NCBI RefSeq assembly: GCF_002979435.1
Contig: NZ_PCOV01000001.1
Location: 682,001-746,000 of the forward strand
DNA length: 64,000 bases
From: Microbacterium sp. MYb66
Lineage (GTDB): Bacteria; Actinomycetota; Actinomycetes; Actinomycetales; Microbacteriaceae
Direction of reading: 5' to 3'
A model generated the notes under the pieces. That model saw only the letters and a list, made by a program, of their open reading frames with translations. It had not been told where the DNA came from and ran no database searches. Of this stretch, positions 57,014 through 64,000 are shown one piece after another; position 1 is the first letter of the stretch; the number at the start of each line of letters is the position of its first letter. Made by a program: the position numbers and the translations under genes.

Positions 57014-59974
57014 TCAGCCCTCGAACAGTCCGCGGATGTCGTCGGCGGAGAGGGACTGCGCGAACAGCGCCTCGTCATCGAGGACGGCAGTGAACAGCCG
57101 GGCCTTGCGACGCTGCAGATCGAGTACCTTCTCCTCGATCGTGCCGGCGGCGATCATCCGGTAGACGAACACCTGGCTGTCCTGCCCGATACGGTGCGTG
57201 CGATCGACGGCCTGCGCCTCCGCTGCGGGATTCCACCACGGATCGAGCAGGAAGACATAGTCGGCCTCGGTCAGGGTGAGCCCGAATCCGCCGGCCTTCA
57301 GGCTGATCAGGAACACCGGCTGCTCCCCCGAGGTGAATCCCTCCACCACCTTCTGCCGGTGACGGGTGGACCCGTCCAGATGCGCATAGGGGATTCCGGC
57401 GGCGTCCAAGCGTGCCGCAGCCATGTCCAGGAACGACGTGAACTGGCTGAACACGAGCGCTCGGTGTCCTTCCGCCTGCAGCTCGATCACGCGCTCGAGC
57501 AGGACGTCGAGCTTGCGGGAGCCGATCTTCGCGTCCTCCGGATCGATGAGACCGGGCGCGAGGCTGAGCATGCGCATCAAGGTGAGGGAGCGGAACACGA
57601 TGAACCGATTGCGGTCCAGATCTTCCAGGAGGCCGAGCACCTTCTGCCGTTCCCGCTGCAAAACGGTCTCGTAGAGGGCACGGTGGGATGAGCCGAGTTC
57701 GATCTCGAGGATCTGCTCCTGTTTGGGCGGAAGGTCGGGCGCGACGAGTTCCTTGGTGCGTCTCATCAGCAGCGGTCGGATTCGCCGACGCAGCTGCGCG
57801 AGGCGGCGTTGCCGGTAGGCCCCGCCTTCCTCGTTCTCCGGGACCTTCCCCTGCTCGATCGGCTGGATGTACTGCTCCCGGAACTTCCGTGCGGACGCGA
57901 AGAGACCGGGAGCGGTGAGCTTCAGCAGCGCCCACAGCTCACTCAGGCTGTTCTCCATAGGGGTTCCGGTGACGGCGAACGTCACATCCGCGCGGAACGA
58001 GGCGACGGCGCGATGCAGCTTGGTCGCCGGGTTCTTCACGAACTGCGCCTCGTCGAGGATGAGCCCCGCCCAGGAGATCGCGGCGTACTCGGCTTCATCG
58101 AGGCGTGCGACCGCGTACGTCGTGATCACGACGTCGGCCTCGAGAAGCGCGTCGGCCAAGGCCGGACCCTGGGTACTGCCCCGGAGCATCACTCGGAGCG
58201 CGGGCGCGAATCGGGCGGCCTCCGTGCGCCATGTGGAGAGCACCGAGGTGGGCACGACCACGAGGAACGGCCGCGTCTCCCCCGCTTCACGGGCGTGGAG
58301 GATGAGCGCGAGCAGCTGGAGCGTCTTCCCCAAGCCCATGTCGTCGGCGAGGATTCCGCCCAGACGGTGCCCCCAGAGAAAGGCGAGCCAGTCCAGGCCC
58401 TCCTGCTGATACGGGCGGAGCTCCGCGGTGAGTCCGTCCGGCACCGACACCGCGGGCACCGACGTGGCGCGACGCAGACCTTCCGCGGTCGCCCGCCATG
58501 TCACGGCAGGCAGGGCCTCGTCGGCCAGATCTTCGAACTCTTCCCAGAGGTCGGTCTGGTAGCGGCTGATCCGTGGGCCGGTCTCCCATTCCTCGAGTTC
58601 GCTCGATTCGTCGATCAGCTCGCGCAGCCGGTCGAGCGCGCGGTGATTCAGGGAGAAGTAGCTGCCGTCCACGAGGAGGAGCTTCTTCTTGCCCTTGCTG
58701 AGCGCCGTGAACAGCGGCTCGAACGGGATCGTGCGCCCGTCGATCTTGACGAGGACCCCGAGGTCGAACCAATCGGGGTCGGTGCTCTCCACCGTGGAGA
58801 CGGTGATCTCCGGCTCCCCGGTCAGCTCGTGATAACTCTTCCGACGTCCGGAGACGACGAGAGTGACACCTTCGGCCTCGAGCGCCGGCACGACACGGGT
58901 GACGAACTCGGCAGCTGCGACGTCGTGGAACGACCCCGCGGGCGCGAGCTCCTCCCCCAGATGTTCGGTCCAGACCAGCTGCAGCGCTTCGCGCTGACGA
59001 TCCTCCGCCGCCAGGTCGCGCACCGCATGCCCGCTGGGCGCGAAGGGCACGGATCCGAACCCCTGGTAGTCCCACTCGAACGCGTACTTGACCGTGTCGC
59101 CGCGATGGAACGACAGTTGCAGCGTCGGACGCGGCGCCGGCAGCTCGGGGAGTTCGACGCGCCCCACCGGTCGCACGACGATGCGGCGTGCGAGCAGCGG
59201 ATAGGCGTCGCGGAGGAAGACGGACTCCTCCGCTCCCGGCACGGTGACGCCGCCCCGGGCGCCGAGCAGGGCGCGGACGGGTTCGCCGACGGGAACCTCG
59301 GCGAGCGTCACGCGGAGCCGCGTTCCTTGCTGCACGACCTCATACACGCCGTTGTGACCGATCGGACGCACCGCGAGCGGATCGGCCCCACGCCCGTCGA
59401 TCGTGACGTCGGGGCGCACGAGGAGTCCGCCGTCACGACCGCGTTCGACGGTCGCGCCGATCGTGGCATGCTCGGCGAGCACGACCGTAGTGCTCTTCTG
59501 GGTCGCGACCAGCGGGATGCCGAGCTCCGCACCCGCACGCAGATGCCCCCAGAGCAGCCCGGACTCGATCAGATCGGCGACGAGCCAGTCGCCGGCGGTT
59601 CCGGAGAGGAGCGTGTCCCGCGCGATGCTCAGCAGATCGGCGAACCACCGCGACCGATCGCGACCATACTGCGTGGGAGAGCGGCGCACCGCATCCCACG
59701 TGGCCGCGCCCTGCACCCACGCGCCGGTCGAGGCGCTCGTCTCCAACGGACGGATTCCGAGCAGGATCTCGCCGGTGCGCTTGGCGACATCGCGCGCCGT
59801 CGCCGAGCGCTGCGGGCGGGACGCCCACGGGTTCGCTCCGCGTCCGTCGCGCAGACGGAGCTCGACCCCGAGGGCGAGCTTCATCTGCGCGTCGCCACCC
59901 GAGGATGCGAGGATCGACCGCCAGTCCGCCGCCGAGGAGTCCTCGGAGCGGGACGGATCGAGCGGGAGGGCCAT
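57014..59974 (-). CDS. SNF2/SWI2-family DEAD-like helicase
   Basis: A 986-residue SNF2-family ATPase. The N-terminal 400 or so residues hold an accessory region of the type found in bacterial SNF2 helicases. Motif I ADDMGLGKTLQLLAL is near residue 542, motif II LDEAQFVKNP near 638 (DEAQ), motif III TGTPMENSLSELWALL, motif V/VI ALVFSQFTSFLDMAA and DRTHRIGQDSQVFVYR. Such proteins remodel nucleoprotein or restart stalled polymerases; the precise task is unknown. It lies between nusB and the MBL-Rieske gene. Confidence 0.95.
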   Translation of the reverse strand: MALPLDPSRSEDSSAADWRSILASSGGDAQMKLALGVELRLRDGRGANPWASRPQRSATARDVAKRTGEILLGIRPLETSASTGAWVQGAATWDAVRRSPTQYGRDRSRWFADLLSIARDTLLSGTAGDWLVADLIESGLLWGHLRAGAELGIPLVATQKSTTVVLAEHATIGATVERGRDGGLLVRPDVTIDGRGADPLAVRPIGHNGVYEVVQQGTRLRVTLAEVPVGEPVRALLGARGGVTVPGAEESVFLRDAYPLLARRIVVRPVGRVELPELPAPRPTLQLSFHRGDTVKYAFEWDYQGFGSVPFAPSGHAVRDLAAEDRQREALQLVWTEHLGEELAPAGSFHDVAAAEFVTRVVPALEAEGVTLVVSGRRKSYHELTGEPEITVSTVESTDPDWFDLGVLVKIDGRTIPFEPLFTALSKGKKKLLLVDGSYFSLNHRALDRLRELIDESSELEEWETGPRISRYQTDLWEEFEDLADEALPAVTWRATAEGLRRATSVPAVSVPDGLTAELRPYQQEGLDWLAFLWGHRLGGILADDMGLGKTLQLLALILHAREAGETRPFLVVVPTSVLSTWRTEAARFAPALRVMLRGSTQGPALADALLEADVVITTYAVARLDEAEYAAISWAGLILDEAQFVKNPATKLHRAVASFRADVTFAVTGTPMENSLSELWALLKLTAPGLFASARKFREQYIQPIEQGKVPENEEGGAYRQRRLAQLRRRIRPLLMRRTKELVAPDLPPKQEQILEIELGSSHRALYETVLQRERQKVLGLLEDLDRNRFIVFRSLTLMRMLSLAPGLIDPEDAKIGSRKLDVLLERVIELQAEGHRALVFSQFTSFLDMAAARLDAAGIPYAHLDGSTRHRQKVVEGFTSGEQPVFLISLKAGGFGLTLTEADYVFLLDPWWNPAAEAQAVDRTHRIGQDSQVFVYRMIAAGTIEEKVLDLQRRKARLFTAVLDDEALFAQSLSADDIRGLFEG

Positions 59975-60021
59975 GCCCCCATCCTCTCCGACACCGCCGA
60001 CAGTGCCTCGCGTCGGACGGG

Positions 60022-60432
60022 TCAGGCGGCGCGAGCCACCCGAGCGAGGACACCGTGCACGAACGCACCGGAGTCGTCGGTCGAGAACTCCTTGGCGAGT
60101 TCGACGGCCTCGTCGATCGCAACAGCCGTGGGCACCTCGTCGTTGTAGAGGATCTCCCACACGGCGATGCGGAGCAGGGCGCGGTCGACCGCGGGCATCC
60201 GCTCCAGCTTCCAGTCACGACTGTGGGTGGTGATGTGCTCGTCGATCTCGTCGCGCTGGTCGATGATGCCGTCGACGATCTCGCGGGCGTAGAGCCAGGA
60301 AGCCTCGCGAGCGGGCTCGCTCGCGGCACGCTTCGCCTCCGCGGCCAGCGTCACCGCGACGTCGTCCCCGCGCACATCGGCGGAGAACAGGATGTCGAGA
60401 GCGCGCTTGCGCGCCTTCGTCCGGGCGCTCAC
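60022..60432 (-). CDS. nusB: Transcription antitermination protein NusB
   Basis: A 136-residue all-helical protein that joins NusE (S10) in rRNA antitermination. ARKRALDILFSADVRG (about 7-22) and VPTAVAIDEAVELAKEFSTDDSGAFVHGVLARV (residues 100-132, written in two family blocks) are the family hallmarks. GTG 60432 starts three bases after the efp stop (TAAGGCGTG), so it is translationally linked to efp. Family order efp-nusB is conserved in actinobacteria. Confidence 0.95.
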   Translation of the reverse strand: MSARTKARKRALDILFSADVRGDDVAVTLAAEAKRAASEPAREASWLYAREIVDGIIDQRDEIDEHITTHSRDWKLERMPAVDRALLRIAVWEILYNDEVPTAVAIDEAVELAKEFSTDDSGAFVHGVLARVARAA

Positions 60433-60435
60433 GCC

Positions 60436-60996
60436 TTACTTCTCGCGGCCGAGGTAGTCACCCGTGCGGGTGTCGACCTTGACCTTGGTGCCGGTCTCGA
60501 GGAACAGGGGCACCTGGATCTCGTAGCCGGTCTCGAGGGTCGCGGGCTTGGTTCCTGCCGACGAGCGGTCGCCCTGCAGACCGGGCTCGGTGTAGGTGAC
60601 CTCGAGGATCACGGAGGCAGGAAGGTCGATGTACAGCGGGTTGCCGTTGTTCATCGCGATGGTCACTGCCTGGTTCTCGAGCAGAAAGTGCTTCGCGTCG
60701 CCCACCGTCGCCGCACCGACCGTGATCTGGTCGAAGTCGGTCTGGTCCATGAAGACGTAGCCGTCGCCGTCGGTGTACAGGTACGTGTAGTCGCGGCGGT
60801 CGACGTTCTCGATCTCGATCTTCGCGCCCGCGTTGTACGTGCGGTCGACCGTCTTGCCGGAGACGACGTTCTTCAGCTTCGTGCGCACGAAAGCACCGCC
60901 CTTGCCGGGCTTGACGTGCTGGAACTCGATGACGCTCCAGAGCTGCCCGTCGATGCTGAGGACGACGCCGTTCTTGATGTCTGCGGTAGATGCCAT
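60436..60996 (-). CDS. efp: Translation elongation factor P
   Basis: A 186-residue factor that relieves ribosome stalling at proline stretches. The conserved loop [18 protein letters not shown] (about 27-44) carries the tip lysine Lys32 region that some bacteria modify; TDFDQITV and the C-terminal [20 protein letters not shown] block are intact. ATG 60996 begins the family sequence; the frame stays open upstream, without homology. A TAGAAT at 61,049-61,054 is a likely -10. No EpmA-type modification gene is visible. Confidence 0.96.
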   Translation of the reverse strand: MASTADIKNGVVLSIDGQLWSVIEFQHVKPGKGGAFVRTKLKNVVSGKTVDRTYNAGAKIEIENVDRRDYTYLYTDGDGYVFMDQTDFDQITVGAATVGDAKHFLLENQAVTIAMNNGNPLYIDLPASVILEVTYTEPGLQGDRSSAGTKPATLETGYEIQVPLFLETGTKVKVDTRTGDYLGREK

Positions 60997-61276
60997 GCGC
61001 TGCGAGTTCCGTTCGTGAGTCTGCGGGGTCGGACGAGGCCGACAGTCGATTCTAAGGGATGAGCGGGCACGGGCCCACACGGAGACTCTGCCGACCTCTG
61101 GTGCACTGCGAGAAGGCGCTGCGTGGCCCGCGGGCCGGGATGACCAGGGGGCCGCTCCGATGCGGTGCCGAAAACGCCCGTCACAAGGGAACCTAGACAA
61201 CAGCCGTCGTCACGCACACCCCGTTGACGAGAGCCGCTCGGACGCTCAACCTGGAGCTGGAACAGGAGATGCGGCC
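60997..61276. other. Intergenic region between efp and the small membrane-protein gene
   Basis: About 280 bases without a coding gene, flanked by divergent starts. TAGAAT on the minus strand (61,049-61,054) is the likely efp -10, leaving a leader of about 45 bases. On the plus strand GGGAAC (61,189-61,194) followed 17 bases later by GTCACG could be an ECF-type promoter for the gene at 61277, which is weakly supported. No repeats or strong hairpins were seen. Confidence 0.4.
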
Positions 61277-61651
61277 ATGTCCGGAAGAGCATCGCGCAGG
61301 CGGAGTCAGCCGCCCGACTCAGGTCTGGATCCGACGTGGATGACCAGCCAGCCGTCCCTGAGGACGTCGTCCGGCGGCATCTGGCTCCTCATGGCGTCTC
61401 TGTTCGCCATGTTGAGCCTCGCACTTCTGATCGCGATCGTGGTGAACGGAGGACCGGCGGCGTCCGTGGCACTCGTGACCGCGACACTGGTGGTCGGTCT
61501 CCTCATCGCGATGGAGGTCGTCCGGCGAGTGGTGGGTGAAGGCCCGCCCCGGTTGCGGGCCCTGGCGGGGTGCTTCCTGAGCATGGCGCTCATCGCGCTC
61601 GCCGGGATGGTGGTCTGCGTGATGATCGTATGGATTCCGGTGACGCGCTGA
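61277..61651 (+). CDS. Small membrane protein of unknown function
   Basis: A 124-residue protein with a basic N-terminus (SGRASRRRSQPP), then three hydrophobic segments (IWLLMASLFAMLSLALLIAIVV, SVALVTATLVVGLLIAMEVV and LAGCFLSMALIALAGMVVCVMIVW). The ATG has CAGGAG eight bases upstream. It is the only plus-strand gene in the efp-aro stretch and separates aroQ from efp, which adjoin in many relatives. No family is recognised; a single-gene insertion or a lineage-specific gene is possible. Confidence 0.75.
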   Translation: MSGRASRRRSQPPDSGLDPTWMTSQPSLRTSSGGIWLLMASLFAMLSLALLIAIVVNGGPAASVALVTATLVVGLLIAMEVVRRVVGEGPPRLRALAGCFLSMALIALAGMVVCVMIVWIPVTR

Positions 61652-61664
61652 GTGCGGTCCGCGT

Positions 61665-62099
61665 TCAGAGGTGGGCGTTGAGCTCCCGCACGGCGTCCGC
61701 GTACCCTTCGACGCCACGCCCGACGACCCGCACGGCAGCGACGTCGTGCAGGTACGAGTGGTGGCGGAACTCCTCGCGCGCGTAGACGTCGGAGATGTGC
61801 ACCTCGGCGAACGGCAGTGACACTCCCGTGAGCGCGTCACGGAGCACGACGGAGGTGTGGGTGAGACCCCCCGGGTTGATCACGATGCCCACGCAGTCTT
61901 CGCGCGCGGCATGTATCGCATCGATCAGGACGCCCTCGTGATTGCTCTGCACCGCGCGCACCTCGAGCCCCTCGAGGGCGGCGGCCCGGGCCGTGACCCG
62001 CTCCACGTCGGCGAGCGTCGCGGTGCCGTAGACCTCCGGCTCTCGGGTGCCGAGGAGGTTCAGATTCGGCCCGTTCACCAACAGGATGCGGCGGCTCAC
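61665..62099 (-). CDS. aroQ: 3-Dehydroquinate dehydratase, type II
   Basis: A 144-residue enzyme of the small flavodoxin-like type that forms dodecamers and dehydrates 3-dehydroquinate in the shikimate pathway. [21 protein letters not shown] (first 25 residues) holds the catalytic Arg and Tyr, [18 protein letters not shown] the Asn and His-like pocket, and [17 protein letters not shown] the catalytic His. GTG 62099 overlaps the aroB stop as GTGA. It is convergent with the small membrane gene, 13 bases away. Confidence 0.96.
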   Translation of the reverse strand: MSRRILLVNGPNLNLLGTREPEVYGTATLADVERVTARAAALEGLEVRAVQSNHEGVLIDAIHAAREDCVGIVINPGGLTHTSVVLRDALTGVSLPFAEVHISDVYAREEFRHHSYLHDVAAVRVVGRGVEGYADAVRELNAHL

Positions 62100-63184
62100 G
62101 CCCCGACCTCCTGGTACGCGGCGAACATCAGCGATTCGTCCGGTGCCTGCAGCACCGTGGGCTTCGCGATGTCGTCGAGCAGGATGAAACGCAGCATCCC
62201 GCCACGACTCTTCTTGTCCCGCTGCATCGTGGCGAGCAGCTGCGGCCACGCGCCACCCCGGTAGGACGTGGGAAGACCCAGCGACTCCAGGATCGTGCGG
62301 TGGCGTTCAGCGGCGGAATCCGACAACCGGCCCGCGAGTCGCGAGAGCTCGGCGGCGTACAGCATGCCGACGGAGATCGCCGCGCCGTGGCGCCAGCGGT
62401 ACCGCTCGGCGTGCTCGATCGCGTGCCCGAGCGTGTGTCCGTAGTTGAGGATCTCGCGAAGCCCGGCCTCGCGGAAGTCATCGGACACGACCTTCGCCTT
62501 CATGTCGATCGCGAGTTCGACGGTGCGACGGAACTCATCCGTCGTCGTGTCGACCGCACGCGCGGGATCTGCCTCGATGATGTCGAGGATCTCCGGCGCC
62601 CAGATGAATCCGGCCTTGACGACCTCAGCGAACCCGGCGGTCGCCTCGTTCGGGCTGAGGCTCGCGAGCTCGTCGAGATCGCCGATCACGGCACTCGGCG
62701 CCCAGAACGCGCCCACGAGGTTCTTCCCCTCCGCGGTGTTGACGCCGGTCTTACCGCCGACAGAGGCATCGACCAGACCCAGGACCGTGGTCGGGACCTG
62801 GATCAGCTGTACTCCGCGGAGCCAGGTGGCGGCGACGAACCCTGCGAGGTCGGTCACTGCTCCCCCGCCGTATCCGACCACCGCATCGCTGCGGGTGAAG
62901 TCGGCCTGTCCCATGACCTGCCAGCAGAAGGCTGCGACCTCGATGCGCTTGCCCTGCTCGGCGTCCGGAATCTCCGCCAGCAGCACCTCACGCGGCCCCT
63001 CCGCGGTGTCGGCGAGGAGCCTGTCGCGCAGGTCTGCGGCGCGAGCCGCGAGCGTCGGCGGATGCACCACCAGGATCTTACGCACACCCGGTGCGAGGGC
63101 GGCCGAGACCCGATCCAGGACTCCGCGTCCGATCGTGATGTCGTAGGGGTCGTTCCCGGTGACGCTGATGCTCGTCGTGCTCAT
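62096..63184 (-). CDS. aroB: 3-Dehydroquinate synthase
   Basis: A 362-residue NAD- and zinc-dependent enzyme forming the carbocycle of shikimate. The NAD block [20 protein letters not shown] (about 95-114), the lysine in [22 protein letters not shown] and the zinc-binding [14 protein letters not shown] (about 245-258) are conserved. It overlaps aroK (ATGA) and aroQ (GTGA), so the aro genes are coupled. ATG 63184 is chosen because family sequence starts just after it. Confidence 0.97.
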   Translation of the reverse strand: MSTTSISVTGNDPYDITIGRGVLDRVSAALAPGVRKILVVHPPTLAARAADLRDRLLADTAEGPREVLLAEIPDAEQGKRIEVAAFCWQVMGQADFTRSDAVVGYGGGAVTDLAGFVAATWLRGVQLIQVPTTVLGLVDASVGGKTGVNTAEGKNLVGAFWAPSAVIGDLDELASLSPNEATAGFAEVVKAGFIWAPEILDIIEADPARAVDTTTDEFRRTVELAIDMKAKVVSDDFREAGLREILNYGHTLGHAIEHAERYRWRHGAAISVGMLYAAELSRLAGRLSDSAAERHRTILESLGLPTSYRGGAWPQLLATMQRDKKSRGGMLRFILLDDIAKPTVLQAPDESLMFAAYQEVGA

Positions 63185-63699
63185 CGCTGTTCTCTCTTCC
63201 ATGCCACGATCTCGTCGGCGATCTTCTGCATCGGTCGCCGCGACGTGTCGAACGTCGCCGAGGCGACCTCCGCGTACCAGCCGCGACGCTCGTCGAAGAT
63301 CCTCTTCCAGCGCTCGATAGGATCCTCACCCGAGAGCAGCGGGCGGTTGCTGCCGCGGAGCCTGTCCGCCACCGCTTCGGCGCTCACCGTCAGGAACACG
63401 ACCGAGTGACCCCGCAGCAGCTCGCGGGTCACCGCATCCGTGACAGCGCCTCCTCCGAGCGAGATCACTCCGCCTTCGGAGATCGCGTCGGCCACGGCAC
63501 GACGCTCGAGGTCTCGGAAATGCGGCTCCCCGTGGTCGGCGAAGATGCTCGGTATCGGTCCGTGCGCAGCCACGATGCGCTTGTCGGTGTCGACGAACTC
63601 GACGCCGAGTCGGCGAGCGACGCGTCTGCCGACGCTGGTCTTGCCGGCGGCCATCGGGCCGACCAGCACCAGCGTCAGCGGATCAGCCGCGCTCGTCAT
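63181..63699 (-). CDS. aroK: Shikimate kinase
   Basis: A 172-residue P-loop kinase phosphorylating shikimate at the 3-hydroxyl. [18 protein letters not shown] is the P-loop (about 10-27), FVDTDKRI the shikimate-binding Asp, and VISLGGGAV and RPLL the other site blocks; [10 protein letters not shown] is the lid. ATG 63699 begins family-like sequence and its 5' end overlaps the aroC stop by 17 bases. It precedes aroB with a four-base overlap. Confidence 0.96.
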   Translation of the reverse strand: MTSAADPLTLVLVGPMAAGKTSVGRRVARRLGVEFVDTDKRIVAAHGPIPSIFADHGEPHFRDLERRAVADAISEGGVISLGGGAVTDAVTRELLRGHSVVFLTVSAEAVADRLRGSNRPLLSGEDPIERWKRIFDERRGWYAEVASATFDTSRRPMQKIADEIVAWKREQR

Positions 63700-64000
63700 G
63701 CGCGATGAGCGCCGCCTCGGACGCGGGGGTCGTGCGCAGCTCGGCGGGGATGCCTGCCAGGTATCCGTCGAGGTTGCGACGCGTCTCGCGGATGCTGTCG
63801 CCGCCGAACTTCTCCAGCACGGCGTTCGCGAGTTCGACCGCCACCATGGCCTCGGCGACCACACCGGCTGCCGGCACTGCGCACACGTCCGAACGCTGGT
63901 GATGGGCCGTGGCGTCGTCTCCGGTCGCGATGTCGATCGTGCGCAGCGCATGCGGCACGGTGGCGATCGGCTTCATCCCGGCGCGTACGCGCAGGACGGT
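63683..64000 (-). CDS. aroC: Chorismate synthase, C-terminal part (cut by window end)
   Basis: Only the last 105 residues are present; the N-terminal part lies beyond the window. [20 protein letters not shown] (visible near the start of the fragment) and [22 protein letters not shown] contain the Arg, His and Asp of the FMN site. The enzyme forms chorismate from EPSP. It is the upstream gene of aroC-aroK-aroB-aroQ, its stop lying 17 bases into aroK. Confidence 0.95.
   Translation of the reverse strand, partial: TVLRVRAGMKPIATVPHALRTIDIATGDDATAHHQRSDVCAVPAAGVVAEAMVAVELANAVLEKFGGDSIRETRRNLDGYLAGIPAELRTTPASEAALIAHDERG

Noticed and set aside
57809..60148. Open frame of 779 codons on the plus strand
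   Set aside because: It is antisense to the SNF2 helicase and shows no recognisable protein family.

Overview
The window looks like a chromosomal segment of a high-GC actinobacterium, most probably Microbacteriaceae and likely Microbacterium. The supports are strong G/C third-position bias, frequent GTG starts, many genes whose -10 hexamer lies only 5-7 bases before the start codon, an ANTAR response regulator next to polA, an HGxxPAAW protein in the trp operon and the order pyrR-pyrB-pyrC-carA-carB-pyrF-gmk-rpoZ-metK-priA-fmt. The genus is inferred from gene content and order; no 16S gene is present. No rRNA, insertion sequence, phage, CRISPR array or gene-free stretch longer than 300 bases was seen; the longest gap (about 280 bases, before efp) is described.

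Bases 1-16,900 are a mixed-strand accessory region: an AraC regulator/VOC/UvrA-like ATPase cluster, a candidate dif recombination site at about 3,883-3,910, a Tat-type peptidoglycan amidase, an ECF-like sigma factor with a membrane partner, a lipoprotein, two MFS transporters, a DUF4232 membrane protein, arginase-fold and FGE-fold proteins that lack key residues, an SGNH hydrolase, a flavin monooxygenase and a DUF885 peptidase-like protein. The dif site and the change in strand pattern suggest that the replication terminus lies here.

Bases 16,900-24,400 hold polA, a hotdog thioesterase, a GNAT acetyltransferase, the ANTAR response regulator, tRNA-Leu(CAA), a coiled-coil exported protein and two alpha/beta hydrolases. 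From 24,400 onward nearly everything is on the minus strand: pyk, gltBD, lgt, trpABC with two small membrane proteins, hisIFGE, rpe, rsmB, fmt, priA, metK, rpoZ, an mIHF-guanylate kinase fusion, and the complete de novo pyrimidine set up to UMP except pyrD (pyrF-carB-carA-PH-like protein-pyrC-pyrB-pyrR). Beyond it are a beta-lactamase-fold/Rieske protein, an SNF2 helicase, nusB, efp and the shikimate genes aroQ-aroB-aroK-aroC (aroC cut by the window end).

The genes form translationally coupled operons with 1-8 base overlaps. A PyrR-binding-loop-like sequence beside the pyrR ribosome binding site suggests feedback control of the pyr operon. The trp cluster has no trpE and the rpoZ-metK interval has no coaBC, although both are usually found at those places in related actinobacteria. 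The most unusual items are the dif site, the mIHF-Gmk fusion, the trpE and coaBC absences, and the ligand-poor arginase-like protein.
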